DNA from: Pseudoalteromonas lipolytica
GTDB taxonomy: Bacteria > Pseudomonadota > Gammaproteobacteria > Enterobacterales > Alteromonadaceae
Assembly (NCBI RefSeq): GCF_900116435.1
Contig: NZ_FPAZ01000004.1
Span: 186,001-250,000 of the forward strand
Length of the DNA stretch: 64,000 bases
Direction: 5' to 3'
Positions 29,302 to 40,049 of the stretch are shown piece after piece. The notes under the pieces were generated by a model. It ran no database searches, was not told where the DNA came from, and saw nothing but the letters and a program-made list of their open reading frames with translations. Each line of letters opens with the position of its first letter. The first letter of the stretch is position 1. The translations under genes and the position numbers were made by a program.

Positions 29302-31816
29302 AAAAGGTGAACAAGCATGTGTTGTAAAAGGATGGCAAGATGCGCCTATTATTGATAAAAGCACCTTAGAGGATGACCTATCACGCCATTTTTATTACAC
29401 CTTAGGGCGTGACAAAGTGGGTAAGTCACAACTGTATTTATACCATGCACTGGCGTTAACTATTCGCGACAGGCTCGTGGCGCGATGCCGTGACACAAAA
29501 CAGCAAATACATGAACAAAAACGCCGCAAAACTGCTTACTTATCGCTGGAGTTTTTGATGGGGCGTGCACTGGGTAATGCGATTTTAAATCTTGACCTTG
29601 ATGAGCAGGTAGCAAAGGCATTGCAACAGTATTGTACTGAGCTTGAAAGTGTTGCCGAAGCTGAACATGATGCAGGGCTTGGGAATGGTGGTTTAGGTCG
29701 CTTAGCTGCGTGTTTTTTAGATAGTTGTGCCAGCCTTGCGCTACCTGTTATTGGTTATGGCATTCGTTATGAATATGGCATGTTTAATCAAGCGATAGAA
29801 AATGGTCACCAAATTGAACAGCCCGATAACTGGTTACGCGAAGGCCACCCATGGGAGTTAAGCGCACCAGAGCAGTCTAAGCGAATCAAATTTTTTGGTC
29901 ATGTAGAAAGTTACACCGACAAGCAAGGGCGTGTGCTTCGTCAATGGCTCGATACCCAAGATGTCTTGGCGGTGCCATATGATGTGCCGATCCCAGGCTA
30001 CAAAAACGATATTGTAAACACGTTACGGTTATGGAAGTCAGAGGCAACCGATGAGTTTGACTTGAGTGAGTTTAATGCGGGCAGCTACTCAGAAGCGGTG
30101 GCGCGTAAAAATCTCGCTGAACAAATCACCATGGTGCTTTACCCCAACGACAGTAGCGAAAATGGCAAAGAGTTGCGTTTACGTCAGCAGTATTTTTTAT
30201 CGTCTGCCAGTATTCAAGATGTGGTTGATATTTGGGTAAACAAGTCAGGTGAAAACTTTGATGAGTTTGCTGACTACCATGTTTTTCAACTCAATGACAC
30301 TCACCCCAGTATTGCGGTTGCAGAATTAATGCGCGTGTTAATCGATGACTATGAACTTGATTGGGATAAAGCGTGGCACATTACGACAAAAACCATGGCG
30401 TATACCAACCATACCTTGTTACCAGAAGCCTTAGAAAAATGGTCAGTGTCATTATTTTCGCGCTTATTGCCGCGCATTTTAGAAATAATTTACGAAATTA
30501 ATGCCCGTTTCCTCGCCGACGTCGCACAAGCATGGCCGGGAGATGTGGCTAAACAGCGCGTCCTTTCTCTGATTGAAGAGGGCCCAGAGCCACAAATTCG
30601 CATGGCGTACCTTGCGATTGTCGGCAGTTATTCTGTCAATGGTGTTGCGGCGCTTCATACTGAACTATTAAAAGCCGGTTTATTTAATGACTTTTATCAA
30701 TTATGGCCGGAAAAATTCAACAACAAAACCAATGGTGTTACGCCGCGTCGGTGGCTTGCCCACTGTAATCCAGAACTGACTAAGTTACTGAACAGCAAAA
30801 TTGGCGATGAATGGGTGGCTGACTTTAGCAAAATTGGCCAATTGCGCCGATATTACGACGATACCGAATTTCATACACAGTGGCAGGATGTTAAATATGC
30901 CAACAAACAACGTCTTGTTGAGCTTGTAAAAAGCCGATGTGGTGTTGAGTTTGACGCCACGATGATGTTCGACGTGCAAGTTAAACGCATTCATGAGTAC
31001 AAGCGCCAATTACTTAATGTTTTGCATATTATTCATTTATACGACCGGATTCGTCAGGGCGATACAGAAAACTGTGTGCCACGTTGTGTACTCCTCGGGG
31101 GGAAAGCTGCGCCAGGTTATTACATGGCGAAGAAAATTATTAAGTTAATTAATAATGTGGCTGAAGTCATTAATAAAGACCCCCTTGCAAAGCCATATTT
31201 ACGGGTTGCATTTTTACCTAATTACAACGTCACCGCGATGGAAACGATTTGTCCTGCAACCGATTTATCTGAGCAAATATCAACAGCCGGTAAAGAAGCA
31301 TCGGGCACTGGTAACATGAAGTTTATGATGAATGGCGCGTTGACGATAGGGACATTAGATGGTGCAAATATTGAAATCCGTGATGCTGTAGGTGCTGATA
31401 ATTTCTTCTTGTTTGGCGCACGAGCAGAGCAAGTTGACGATATAAAAGCGCACTATAATCCGGAGCAAGTTATTTATCAGACCGAAAGCTTATACAAAGT
31501 AATGCAACTCTTAGAAAGCGGTCATTTTAATTTATTTGAACCAAACTTATTCGACGACATTATTGCTGCGATAAAGAGTCCGCACGATCCATGGCTTGTA
31601 GCCCATGATTTTGCCAGCTTTGTTCAAGCGCAAGAACAAGTTGAACAAGCCTATTTAGACAGCGCACACTGGACCAGAATGAGTATCTTGAATACTGCTG
31701 CCAGTGGCATGTTTTCAAGCGACAGAACCATTGGTCAATACAGCGATGATATTTGGCATTTGGAACCACTTTTAGACACGAGCGCACAGCAACACACACA
31801 GAAAAAAAGCAGCTAA
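29294..31816 (+). CDS. glgP: Glycogen/alpha-glucan phosphorylase
   Basis: This 840-residue PLP-dependent GT35 enzyme releases glucose-1-phosphate from glycogen chain ends. Visible motifs are AYLSLEFLMGRALGNA, LGNGGLGRLAACFLDS, the block VTPRRWL and the PLP lysine in GTGNMKFMMNGALTIGTLDG. Length is normal for the bacterial enzyme. The start overlaps the end of glgX. MalP and GlgP are hard to separate by sequence, and the operon context favours glycogen as the substrate. Confidence 0.95.
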   Translation: MTKKGEQACVVKGWQDAPIIDKSTLEDDLSRHFYYTLGRDKVGKSQLYLYHALALTIRDRLVARCRDTKQQIHEQKRRKTAYLSLEFLMGRALGNAILNLDLDEQVAKALQQYCTELESVAEAEHDAGLGNGGLGRLAACFLDSCASLALPVIGYGIRYEYGMFNQAIENGHQIEQPDNWLREGHPWELSAPEQSKRIKFFGHVESYTDKQGRVLRQWLDTQDVLAVPYDVPIPGYKNDIVNTLRLWKSEATDEFDLSEFNAGSYSEAVARKNLAEQITMVLYPNDSSENGKELRLRQQYFLSSASIQDVVDIWVNKSGENFDEFADYHVFQLNDTHPSIAVAELMRVLIDDYELDWDKAWHITTKTMAYTNHTLLPEALEKWSVSLFSRLLPRILEIIYEINARFLADVAQAWPGDVAKQRVLSLIEEGPEPQIRMAYLAIVGSYSVNGVAALHTELLKAGLFNDFYQLWPEKFNNKTNGVTPRRWLAHCNPELTKLLNSKIGDEWVADFSKIGQLRRYYDDTEFHTQWQDVKYANKQRLVELVKSRCGVEFDATMMFDVQVKRIHEYKRQLLNVLHIIHLYDRIRQGDTENCVPRCVLLGGKAAPGYYMAKKIIKLINNVAEVINKDPLAKPYLRVAFLPNYNVTAMETICPATDLSEQISTAGKEASGTGNMKFMMNGALTIGTLDGANIEIRDAVGADNFFLFGARAEQVDDIKAHYNPEQVIYQTESLYKVMQLLESGHFNLFEPNLFDDIIAAIKSPHDPWLVAHDFASFVQAQEQVEQAYLDSAHWTRMSILNTAASGMFSSDRTIGQYSDDIWHLEPLLDTSAQQHTQKKSS

Positions 31817-31834
31817 CTTAAGACGGAGAGAGTT

Positions 31835-33136
31835 ATGCCAAGTTATGCAAATCGATATATAAGTAGTTTAACAAGAGAAACGTATGCCCTTATTTTAGCA
31901 GGGGGGCGAGGTTCACGTTTACACGAATTAACAGATTGGCGAGCTAAACCGGCGGTGTATTTTGGTGGTAAACACCGGATCATCGACTTTCCGCTGTCGA
32001 ACTGCATTAACTCGGGCATTCGTCGTGTTGGCATTGCTACACAATATAAATCGCATTCACTGATCCGCCACGTTAATCGTGCATGGGGTCACTTTAAGAA
32101 AGAGCTGGGTGAGTCGGTTGAAATCCTGCCAGCGTCACAGCGTTATGGTGATGAATGGTATTGTGGTACAGCTGATGCTGTGTTTCAAAATATGGATATT
32201 ATTCGTCATGAGCTGCCAAAATACGTCATGATATTATCGGGCGACCATGTATATCGGATGGATTACGGTGGTTTACTCGCAAAGCATGTTGAAAATGGTG
32301 CAGACATGACCGTATGTTGTATCGAGGTACCGTGTGAAGAGGCCGCGAATACCTTTGGTGTCATGACTGTGGATGAAAGTAAGCGCGTTCGCCGGTTTGA
32401 TGAAAAACCTGCGTCGCCAACCTCAGTCCCCGGCAAACCTGGCACATGCCTCGCTTCAATGGGTAACTATATTTTTAATACTGAGTTTTTATTTGAGCAA
32501 CTGAAAAAAGACGCCGAAACAGAGGGATCTGGCCGTGACTTTGGTCATGATATCATTCCAGCCATTATTGAAGAGCATAACGTTTTTGCGTATCCGTTTA
32601 GAGACCCAGGCTATGATGGACAACCTTATTGGCGTGATGTAGGAACACTTGATTCGTTCTGGGAAGCGAACATGGAGCTGGTTATGCCAGAACCGCAGCT
32701 AGATTTATACGACCCTAGCTGGCCTATTTGGACTTACCAAGAGCAACTTCCACCGGCTAAATTTATTTTTGATAATGATGACAGACGAGGTATGGCGGTC
32801 GATTCAACAGTGTCTGGCGGGTGTATTATCTCGGGGTCTTTGGTGAGAAAATCGCTATTGTTCTCTAATGTACATGTCCATTCTTATTGTCAAATAGAAG
32901 AGTCAGTTATATTACCAGGGGCTAAAATTCAACGTAATTGTCGTATAAAACGCGCGATTATTGATCGTAGCTGCGAGATACCCGCAGGCCTTGAAATAGG
33001 CTATGATCATAAAGTTGATAAAGAAAATGGTTTTAGAGTCTCGAAAAAAGGGATTGTCTTAGTGACGCGTGATATGTTGAATGAACTGGCAAAAAAGTTA
33101 AAACAACAAGAGCAAGATAACAAACGCCTTGCTTAA
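31835..33136 (+). CDS. glgC: Glucose-1-phosphate adenylyltransferase
   Basis: This 433-residue protein makes ADP-glucose, the committed step of glycogen synthesis. The nucleotidyl-transferase domain carries [16 protein letters not shown] and [15 protein letters not shown], then [11 protein letters not shown]. The C-terminal left-handed beta helix follows (residues ~300-410). GGAGAG precedes the ATG, 18 bases after glgP. Allosteric control by fructose-1,6-bisphosphate and AMP is known for relatives and likely here. Confidence 0.95.
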   Translation: MPSYANRYISSLTRETYALILAGGRGSRLHELTDWRAKPAVYFGGKHRIIDFPLSNCINSGIRRVGIATQYKSHSLIRHVNRAWGHFKKELGESVEILPASQRYGDEWYCGTADAVFQNMDIIRHELPKYVMILSGDHVYRMDYGGLLAKHVENGADMTVCCIEVPCEEAANTFGVMTVDESKRVRRFDEKPASPTSVPGKPGTCLASMGNYIFNTEFLFEQLKKDAETEGSGRDFGHDIIPAIIEEHNVFAYPFRDPGYDGQPYWRDVGTLDSFWEANMELVMPEPQLDLYDPSWPIWTYQEQLPPAKFIFDNDDRRGMAVDSTVSGGCIISGSLVRKSLLFSNVHVHSYCQIEESVILPGAKIQRNCRIKRAIIDRSCEIPAGLEIGYDHKVDKENGFRVSKKGIVLVTRDMLNELAKKLKQQEQDNKRLA

Positions 33137-33210
33137 ATATGGGTGGGGTGGAAAGTACTAATATCACCCCCCAGCATAAAAAATAGAAGTAAAAAGGAGT
33201 ACGGCAAAGC

Positions 33211-34749
33211 ATGCATGTATTGATGGTTGCTGCAGAGAATGATGCATTACCGAATGCAAAAGTAGGTGGTGTTGCCGATGTCGTAAGAGATTGTCCTAAA
33301 GCCCTTGTTGAAAAGGGGCTGACAGTTGATGTGGTGATCCCCGATTATGGTTTTCACGATTTAGACCGTCATAGCCTAGGTGTGGTCAATGTGGCGTTTG
33401 CCGGACACATGCAACAACTCGAAGTGTGGCAACTTGCTCACTCTCAGAAAGGGGTTAGACAGCTGGTTATTTCTCATTGGGAATTTAGCCGTCACCATGG
33501 CGCTGTTTATTGTAATGACGAGGCAGGTCGCCCATTTGCAACCGATGCCAGTAAATTTGCCTTATTTAATGCCGCTGTGTGCGAAGCCTTATTACAAGGA
33601 CTCATTTGTAAGCCTGATGTTATTCATTTACATGATTGGCATAGTGCGTGTGTTGCGTTGTTACTTAAAACAGATAGTCGCTATAACGATTTCTCCACCT
33701 TATTTTTAGCTTACACCGTACATAACCTTGCTCTGCAAGGGATCCGTCCTTTTAAAGGGGATACTTCGAGTTTAGAAGCGTGGTTTCCAAGCCTGGGTTA
33801 TGACGGCCAAAAGTTATGCGATCCACGTTACCCTGACTGTTTCAACCCAATGCGCACAGCGATTAACTTGGTTGATAAAATACATTTAGTATCACCCACA
33901 TATTGTCAAGAGGTGCTAAAACCAAGCGATCCTGTTAATGGCTTTTTTGGCGGAGAAGGGCTCGAGCTTGATTTACAAGCTGCATATCAGCAAGGCCGTG
34001 TAGTAGGCATTCTAAACGGGTGTGAGTATCCAGGTGATGAACTATCCGATGTCAGTTTTGCTCATTTATATCAGCACGCTGAGTCGGCACTTTTTCAGTG
34101 GATGGCAAAAACGTCTGAGCTTGACTCAGCGCATTATATAGCACATCAGCGTGTGCTTAAGTTTAAAACACAGCCTTTCTCTGGCCCTTTAGTGACGAGT
34201 GTTGGGCGATTAACAGATCAAAAAGTGCTTCTGCTTTGTCAGCCGTATGATAAAGCATTAGTGCTAGATGAATTATGCCAGCGTTTAAAGCAACATGATG
34301 GGTATATGATTATTCTTGGCTCAGGTGATACTGAACTTGAAAAAGTGATGACCACAGTCATGGCCCGACAAGATAACTTATTATTTTTGAAAGGATACGC
34401 TCATTTTGTTGGCGAGTACTTGTATCATTTAGGCGATCTGTTTTTAATGCCCAGTTCATTTGAACCCTGTGGTATTAGTCAAATGCTCGCCATGCGCGCA
34501 GGTCAACCGTGTCTAGTGCATGGTGTCGGTGGACTTCGTGATACTGTGCAGCACCTTGAAACGGGATTTAGTTTTAATGGTGAGAGTTTAACCGCTCAAA
34601 GTTACGAACTTATTACTGGTTTTACTGAAGCGCTTGCGCTAAAAAATGCAGATCCTAAAAAGTGGCAAGGAATTTGTGAACAGGCTAAAAATGCGCGTTT
34701 CTCGTGGCAATCAGTCGCAGATGGTTATTTATCGTACTTATATCAATAA
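33211..34749 (+). CDS. glgA: Glycogen synthase (ADP-glucose type)
   Basis: This 512-residue GT5 enzyme elongates glycogen from ADP-glucose. The substrate loop reads KVGGVADVVRDCPKAL, a mild variant of the common KTGGLADV. VIHLHDWHSACVALLL, YTVHNLALQG and the C-terminal donor-site motif SSFEPCGISQMLAMRAG are all present. AAAAGGAG lies upstream of the ATG. It is separated from glgC by 74 bases with only a weak hairpin, so it probably stays in the same operon, as its last gene. Confidence 0.93.
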   Translation: MHVLMVAAENDALPNAKVGGVADVVRDCPKALVEKGLTVDVVIPDYGFHDLDRHSLGVVNVAFAGHMQQLEVWQLAHSQKGVRQLVISHWEFSRHHGAVYCNDEAGRPFATDASKFALFNAAVCEALLQGLICKPDVIHLHDWHSACVALLLKTDSRYNDFSTLFLAYTVHNLALQGIRPFKGDTSSLEAWFPSLGYDGQKLCDPRYPDCFNPMRTAINLVDKIHLVSPTYCQEVLKPSDPVNGFFGGEGLELDLQAAYQQGRVVGILNGCEYPGDELSDVSFAHLYQHAESALFQWMAKTSELDSAHYIAHQRVLKFKTQPFSGPLVTSVGRLTDQKVLLLCQPYDKALVLDELCQRLKQHDGYMIILGSGDTELEKVMTTVMARQDNLLFLKGYAHFVGEYLYHLGDLFLMPSSFEPCGISQMLAMRAGQPCLVHGVGGLRDTVQHLETGFSFNGESLTAQSYELITGFTEALALKNADPKKWQGICEQAKNARFSWQSVADGYLSYLYQ

Positions 34750-34840
34750 AAACACCCTGATTCATGGCAATTAAGTGACTTTTATGTCAATTTCCGCTAT
34801 TAATTACTTAGTGTTATATAAATGATAAAAAGTAGGTAAA

Positions 34841-36055
34841 GTGGCTGTATTTGTTGCTAGACAAGCGGTCTTTAATCGTCGTCAACAAGTTGTCGCCTAT
34901 GAGCTACTATTTCGCGATAGTGAAAAAAACAGTTTTCCAAACGTGTCAGAAAGCACCGCAACGGCACGTCTCATTATGGAAAATCAGCTCAATTTAGGTA
35001 CCCGCCATATCACGTCGGGCAAAAAAGCATTAATTAATATAGGTCCAGAGTCTTTAAAACTGGATCTATGTGCTTTTTTGCCAACGAAAGATGTCGTTAT
35101 CGAGCTGCTAGAAACGATGGAGCCTACCGATGAAAACTATGCGTTTTGTCGTGAGTTATTTCATAACAATTATAAACTTGCCTTAGATGACTTCGTGTAC
35201 CAGCCCGAGTGGGACCGCTTTTTAAAGCTTGTTCGACTTATCAAGTTTGATGTAAAACAAACCCCATTTGAAGAAATTCTACCCGTAGTTAAAAAATTAA
35301 AAAAACACAAAAAAATAAAGTTATTAGCAGAAAAGCTCGAGACGGCAGATGATTTTGAAAAAGCCTACGAAATGGGGTTTGACTTTTTTCAAGGCTATTT
35401 CTTTGCCAAACCAACCATGATCCAACAGCGTGATATTGATTATAACTACGCATTGGTTTTATCAATTTATGCTGAAGTCATGCGTCCAGACCCCGATATT
35501 AGCGAAATAGCGGGGTTATTCTCGCTAGATACTGCTTTAGCTTATAAGCTCTTACGCTTAATAAACAGTGGTGTATTCCCTATAAAAAGTAAAATAGGTT
35601 CGTTAAAACAAGCGCTTGTTTATCTTGGTCATGAACGACTGAAAAAGTTTGTTAGCTTAATTATTACTGCACATAGCGCACAAACTAAACCTGCCGAGCT
35701 CACGCGGCTTTGTGTTGTAAGAGCTCGATTTTGTGAGCTAATAGCACAGCGTGTGGCTAAGCAGCAAACCGGAGAAGCGTTTTTAACAGGGTTGTTTTCA
35801 TTACTCGATGCTATTCTAGACCAACCAATGGAAAAGTTGCTTGAACGTTTACCATTTCCAGATGAAATACACAGTGCATTAATGCAAGAAAAGAACATTC
35901 TTTATTATATTCTCGAAACAGTTAAAGCCTACGAAACTGGAAGCTGGTGGGCATTAGAACAAGCAGTGGCTTTTTTAACAATAGAAAGCGCAGACCTTCC
36001 CAAAATATATGAAAATGCTGTAAATTGGAGCGATAGCTGCAGACAAAATTTATAA
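34841..36055 (+). CDS. EAL-HDOD signalling protein (degenerate EAL)
   Basis: This 404-residue cytoplasmic protein pairs an N-terminal EAL-like domain (residues ~1-190) with a C-terminal HDOD domain (~200-390). The EAL signature is replaced by YELLFRD and the usual second metal-binding motif by ALDDFVYQPEW, so phosphodiesterase activity is unlikely. This is the YuxH/CdgJ type, linked to motility and cyclic di-GMP effects in Vibrio. HDOD landmarks are LLRLINSGVFPIKSKIGSLK and VYLGHERLKKF. The start is a GTG preceded by AGTAGG. The DUF418 gene follows after seven bases. Confidence 0.88.
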   Translation: MAVFVARQAVFNRRQQVVAYELLFRDSEKNSFPNVSESTATARLIMENQLNLGTRHITSGKKALINIGPESLKLDLCAFLPTKDVVIELLETMEPTDENYAFCRELFHNNYKLALDDFVYQPEWDRFLKLVRLIKFDVKQTPFEEILPVVKKLKKHKKIKLLAEKLETADDFEKAYEMGFDFFQGYFFAKPTMIQQRDIDYNYALVLSIYAEVMRPDPDISEIAGLFSLDTALAYKLLRLINSGVFPIKSKIGSLKQALVYLGHERLKKFVSLIITAHSAQTKPAELTRLCVVRARFCELIAQRVAKQQTGEAFLTGLFSLLDAILDQPMEKLLERLPFPDEIHSALMQEKNILYYILETVKAYETGSWWALEQAVAFLTIESADLPKIYENAVNWSDSCRQNL

Positions 36056-36062
36056 GTGATAT

Positions 36063-37145
36063 ATGCGCAATATTAATATGGATGTGTTAAGAGGGATTGC
36101 GGTACTGGGTTTAATGTTCATGAATGCCTATTACTTTGGTGTTTTTGAGTATGGCTATGTAACAAGTGCAACACCTTCTGTGGCGGATAAGTTTATAAAT
36201 ATTATTAACTTAGTCTTTATTGATGGCCGGTTTCGAACCCTCTTTTGTTTATTGTTTGGCGCAGCACTTACAATTCAATTACAGCGCTGGCAAAGCATAG
36301 ATGCATTGCATAAGCGTTTAAAAGTATTAGCGTTTATAGGGTTGGCCCATGGGTTTTTACTTTGGGCGGGTGATATTTTATTCATTTATGCATGTGCAGG
36401 GTGGTTGGCACTCAAGTTCAGCCATGAGCCGAATGATAAAATAGTAAGAATGGGCATGCTATTTCTGCTACTCGGTGCACTCCCCTCTTTTTTATTGGCA
36501 TTTATTGAACCTGAACTGCTACCTGTTACGCGTGACTCTGCGGCTTTTTTAGAGGCATACAATGCGGCATTTTCATCCTATTTAGCGGGCTTTATGAGTA
36601 ATATGTTGATGTTTATCATCATGATTATAGCTGTTCCGCTTATTACGCTGTGGATGGCTGGCGGGCTCATGCTGATTGGGATGTATTTGTATAAACAAAA
36701 GATCTTCGAAAATGGCCTTACTAGAGAACAGTTAAACTTTATTGTGCCTGCAGCGCTGGGCTTTACCGTTTTACGATTAGCGGTTGAACCAAATACACAT
36801 GTACTTATGGTCGCATTGGCTGAGCCTTTCTCTTGGTTTGCAGCACTTGCGATGGCAACGTTGTATATTCATATACTCGTAAAATACGTTAAGAATAACC
36901 CCGAAAAGTGTTTAGTATTACAACAAGCAGGGCGTATGTCTTTAACCCTTTACTTAATGCAAACCGTGATATTTTTAGTGTGTTTTAAAGTCATGTTCCC
37001 TGAGTGGGTGTTGAGCTTTGATCGCATTAATTATTGGCTTCTTATTGCGGGTGTGGTTGTCTTTCAGCTGGTATTTTGCAAAGTATATACTCAACTGTTT
37101 CGATACGGTCCGTGTGAGACCGTGTGGCGAAAACTGTCACGATAA
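36063..37145 (+). CDS. DUF418 family membrane protein
   Basis: This 360-residue polytopic protein has about eight to nine hydrophobic segments. It opens with RNINMDVLRGIAVLGLMFMN and has DGRFRTLFCLLFGAAL and, near the end, a GRMSLTLYLMQTVIF block, all typical of the DUF418/YeiB family. The resemblance of the first block to acyltransferase-3 proteins has led to the idea that these proteins modify or move acyl groups, but no function is established. It is seven bases downstream of the EAL-HDOD gene and probably co-transcribed. Confidence 0.85.
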   Translation: MRNINMDVLRGIAVLGLMFMNAYYFGVFEYGYVTSATPSVADKFINIINLVFIDGRFRTLFCLLFGAALTIQLQRWQSIDALHKRLKVLAFIGLAHGFLLWAGDILFIYACAGWLALKFSHEPNDKIVRMGMLFLLLGALPSFLLAFIEPELLPVTRDSAAFLEAYNAAFSSYLAGFMSNMLMFIIMIIAVPLITLWMAGGLMLIGMYLYKQKIFENGLTREQLNFIVPAALGFTVLRLAVEPNTHVLMVALAEPFSWFAALAMATLYIHILVKYVKNNPEKCLVLQQAGRMSLTLYLMQTVIFLVCFKVMFPEWVLSFDRINYWLLIAGVVVFQLVFCKVYTQLFRYGPCETVWRKLSR

Positions 37146-37184
37146 TTACCCGTATACTATACTTTTAAAAAATAACGTGCTGGA

Positions 37185-38273
37185 ATGAACATGCGGGTTA
37201 TATTGAGTGTTTTAATACTGCTTTGCTCTTTACCACTTTTTGCTGTAGAGCAATTTTCGGTGCTATTTGTAAATCCCTCGGTAAAAGCGGAGCCTTTTTG
37301 GCAAAAAGTCACAGCAGTAATGCAAGCTGCGGCAACACACAGTAACGTCAGGCTTGATATTATTTACGGTGGTTGCAATCGGCATATTCAGCTAGAAGAG
37401 CTCAGACACTATCTTAAATACAACGCCACTCCCGACTATGTCGTACTGATTAATTACCCTGGGGGAGCAGAGCAATCAATGAACTTACTTGAAAGTCACA
37501 AGATAAAGTTCATCACATTAGAAGAAACCATCCTCGGCGCAGAGCGTCAGCAAATTGGTAAACCCTCAGAGCATTTTAAATATTGGCTCGCAGAGGTTTA
37601 TCACGATAATTTTGAAGCGGGTATACAATTAGGAAAAGCATTGTTTGATAATGCTAAACAAGCAAAACAAGAACCCAAATTTGTGGCCATTAACGGTCAC
37701 TATGGGACTGAATCAGATACTCGCAGTAATGGTTTAAGTCACTATTTACGAACCCAACATGTCGAGCTTGAGCAAGTTGTTTATGCAAATTGGAATAAAA
37801 CCGAAGCCACTGAAAAAGTGCGCCGTCTATTGCATCGTTACCCACAAACGAATGTTATTTGGTGTGCATCGGATTTAATGGCACTGGGCGCACTTGATGC
37901 AGTTAAAGAAAAGTCAGGAAAACGCTATTTTATCGGCGGCATAGACTGGCTTGATGACAACTTAAGGTTAATTGAACAAGGGCGCTTAACAGCCAGTGTA
38001 GGTGGGCACTTTATGATGGGGGCGTGGGCGTTAATTAGTTTGGTCGATCATCACAATGGTCATCCATATTTGCAAACTCATCATGAAATTAAATTTAAAT
38101 TAGGCGTGATCACGAACCAAAATGTGACAAGTTACCATTGGCTTAGTGATATCACGGACTGGTCAGTTATTCCATTCGATGCTTTTTTGCTGCGCAATAC
38201 TCGCAATGCAGAGTATCGGTTTGATTTTGACACATTGCAGACGTTGCTCACCGAAAAACCTGCACTGCATTAA
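37185..38273 (+). CDS. Periplasmic sugar-type ABC substrate-binding protein (orphan)
   Basis: This 362-residue protein has a signal peptide (VILSVLILLCSLPLFAVEQ) and the two-lobe fold of the periplasmic binding protein type I/ribose family. The pattern VLFVNPSVKAEPFWQKVTAV, VVLINYPGG and the C-terminal lobe NVIWCASDLMALGALDAVK support this. No permease or ATPase gene is adjacent, so it may deliver to a distant transporter or act as a sensor partner for a two-component or cyclic di-GMP enzyme, as LuxP-type proteins do. The ligand is unknown. It stands 39 bases after the DUF418 gene. Confidence 0.78.
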   Translation: MNMRVILSVLILLCSLPLFAVEQFSVLFVNPSVKAEPFWQKVTAVMQAAATHSNVRLDIIYGGCNRHIQLEELRHYLKYNATPDYVVLINYPGGAEQSMNLLESHKIKFITLEETILGAERQQIGKPSEHFKYWLAEVYHDNFEAGIQLGKALFDNAKQAKQEPKFVAINGHYGTESDTRSNGLSHYLRTQHVELEQVVYANWNKTEATEKVRRLLHRYPQTNVIWCASDLMALGALDAVKEKSGKRYFIGGIDWLDDNLRLIEQGRLTASVGGHFMMGAWALISLVDHHNGHPYLQTHHEIKFKLGVITNQNVTSYHWLSDITDWSVIPFDAFLLRNTRNAEYRFDFDTLQTLLTEKPALH

Positions 38274-38363
38274 AGCGAGCCGTTAAACGAAGATTAATCT
38301 GCCTAGCGTGCTATAGGGTTCTGGTATAAACTAGCGGCTTTAAAATTAAGACAGAAGTGTGCC

Positions 38364-39296
38364 ATGACAGAGTTAAAACGATTAAATAAATTTATCAGTG
38401 AAACAGGGTTTTGTTCGCGCAGAGAGGCTGATAAATATATTGAGGAAGGTCGTGTTACTGTTAATGGTAATTTGCCAGAAATGGGTGTTAAAGTCAGTGA
38501 TGCTGATGAAGTACTTGTTGATGGTAAACCACTCAAAGCCAAACCGAAACGTGTTTATATTGCATATAATAAACCCGTTGGTATTACCTGTACCACTGAG
38601 CGAAAAATTCAAAGTAACATCGTAAAAGCGGTTAATTATCCTGAGCGTATTTTCCCAATTGGTCGATTAGACCGCCCATCTGAAGGCTTAATCTTTTTGA
38701 CCAATGAAGGCGATATCGTTAATAAGATTTTACGAGCGGGCAATAACCACGAAAAAGAATATGTAGTCACTGTCGATAAGCCACTTAATCGTCAGTTTGT
38801 AAACAAAATGGCAAATGGTATTCCAATTTTAGATACCGTGACGAAAAAGTGCAAAGTGAAACAAACTGGCCCACAGCAGTTTACTATTGTGTTAACGCAA
38901 GGGCTAAATCGTCAAATTCGCCGTATGTGTGAATACCTCGGCTACGAAGTGGTCACGCTTAAACGTACACGTATTATGAATGTGACGTTAAAAGGCTTAA
39001 AAGTGGGGCAATGGCGCCATTTAACTGAGCAAGAGATGGCTGAAATTAATAACTCAATTGCAGACTCGGGTAAAACAGAGGAACGTTCAATTGACGATAA
39101 TAAACAGCCAACTAAGCCAAGAACGCCTCAACCACGTTCAGAAGGCGAGAAAAAACGCGACTTTTCTAGCTATGTTAAAAAAGGCCGCACAGACTCAAAA
39201 CCAGGCTTGAATAAAGCGAATCAAGGTAAACCTAGGTCAAACCAAATAAAGCGAAGTAGCACAAAACGCACTGGCACATTGAGCTTGAAAAAGTAA
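38364..39296 (+). CDS. rluF: 23S rRNA pseudouridine synthase, RluF type
   Basis: This 310-residue protein has an N-terminal S4 RNA-binding domain ([20 protein letters not shown]) followed by the RsuA-family synthase domain. The catalytic aspartate is in [18 protein letters not shown]. The blocks [10 protein letters not shown] and [20 protein letters not shown] match RluF better than RluB or RluE. In E. coli RluF modifies U2604 of 23S rRNA. About 60 C-terminal residues are an added basic tail rich in Lys, Arg, Ser and Pro, probably disordered. Confidence 0.9.
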   Translation: MTELKRLNKFISETGFCSRREADKYIEEGRVTVNGNLPEMGVKVSDADEVLVDGKPLKAKPKRVYIAYNKPVGITCTTERKIQSNIVKAVNYPERIFPIGRLDRPSEGLIFLTNEGDIVNKILRAGNNHEKEYVVTVDKPLNRQFVNKMANGIPILDTVTKKCKVKQTGPQQFTIVLTQGLNRQIRRMCEYLGYEVVTLKRTRIMNVTLKGLKVGQWRHLTEQEMAEINNSIADSGKTEERSIDDNKQPTKPRTPQPRSEGEKKRDFSSYVKKGRTDSKPGLNKANQGKPRSNQIKRSSTKRTGTLSLKK

Positions 39297-39339
39297 ACGC
39301 TATAACGGCGTTTTGCTCAATTTTATCTTCAACTATTAT

Positions 39340-39370
39340 GTGTTGTTGGTGCTCGCTTCACCAACAACAC
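39340..39370. terminator. Perfect 12-bp hairpin downstream of rluF
   Basis: GTGTTGTTGGTG / CACCAACAACAC with a seven-base loop lies 43 bases after the rluF stop. There is no T-run on either side, so it may be a weak or Rho-linked terminator or a 3'-end stabilising structure. Confidence 0.45.
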
Positions 39371-39518
39371 TGTACTTATCGCTTAACCCCCAATTTTGTA
39401 CCTTATATTGCTTTTCATATAAATTAAAGTTATTATTATCAATAAGTTATATTATTTAGGGTCGATGTAACTTACGTTTTATGTTATGTGAACGTGAGTT
39501 TTGAAGGGAGAGTGTTGA

Positions 39519-40007
39519 ATGCTTAAAACATTATTTAAACTGGGTGTTTTAATAAGTACTTTATTTGTGATGGGATGCGCTGCTATTTCATATCAACCTC
39601 GGGGTATTCGCGGAGGGTACAGTGAGGAACAATTGGGTGAAAACAGTTACAGAGTGACCTATTACGGCAATGGCAATGTAAGTGCAGAGCAAGCGATGGA
39701 TTTTGCACTATTACGAGCCAGTATTTTATTGAGTGAGCAGCACCATCAAGTAATTATCAATGAGTTATCAGTAGTAATAGATAATGTCAGTATCGGAAGT
39801 GGTCTTTATGCACAGAAACCGACGGCACGGTTAAATGTATCAAGCACTTCAGCTGCTGAATCACAAAAACTGGTGGGGTGTGAGTTATTAAGAGCTTCTA
39901 CAGTTACCTCTCTATCAGATACCTCGTTTTTAATTGATGTTAATGCGTGTATTAACACGATAAAAACTAAATACTCGCTAACGGAAGAGCAGTTAGCTCA
40001 GCCTTAA
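39519..40007 (+). CDS. CC0125/CC1285-like lipoprotein
   Basis: This 162-residue protein has a lipobox ending VMGC with the lipidated cysteine at residue 20. The mature part carries YQPRGIRGGYSEEQLGENSY, then a GNG-N turn and AMDFALLRAS, the pattern I associate with the CC0125/CC1285 lipoproteins of proteobacteria. Two further cysteines near the C-terminus may pair. GGGAG precedes the ATG. No function is known, and an envelope location is predicted. Confidence 0.72.
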   Translation: MLKTLFKLGVLISTLFVMGCAAISYQPRGIRGGYSEEQLGENSYRVTYYGNGNVSAEQAMDFALLRASILLSEQHHQVIINELSVVIDNVSIGSGLYAQKPTARLNVSSTSAAESQKLVGCELLRASTVTSLSDTSFLIDVNACINTIKTKYSLTEEQLAQP

Positions 40008-40049
40008 AAATGGCTAAAGTTATTACTCTAAATATGGATTCTTACAGTT

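Noticed and set aside
33141..33172. Possible terminator or attenuator between glgC and glgA
   Set aside because: Only about six base pairs form (GGGGTG with CACCCC) around a 14-base loop, with no T-run. Too weak to call.
33211..34749. GlgA substrate loop KVGGVADV instead of KTGGLADV
   Set aside because: The lysine and glycines that matter are kept; the change is within normal family variation.
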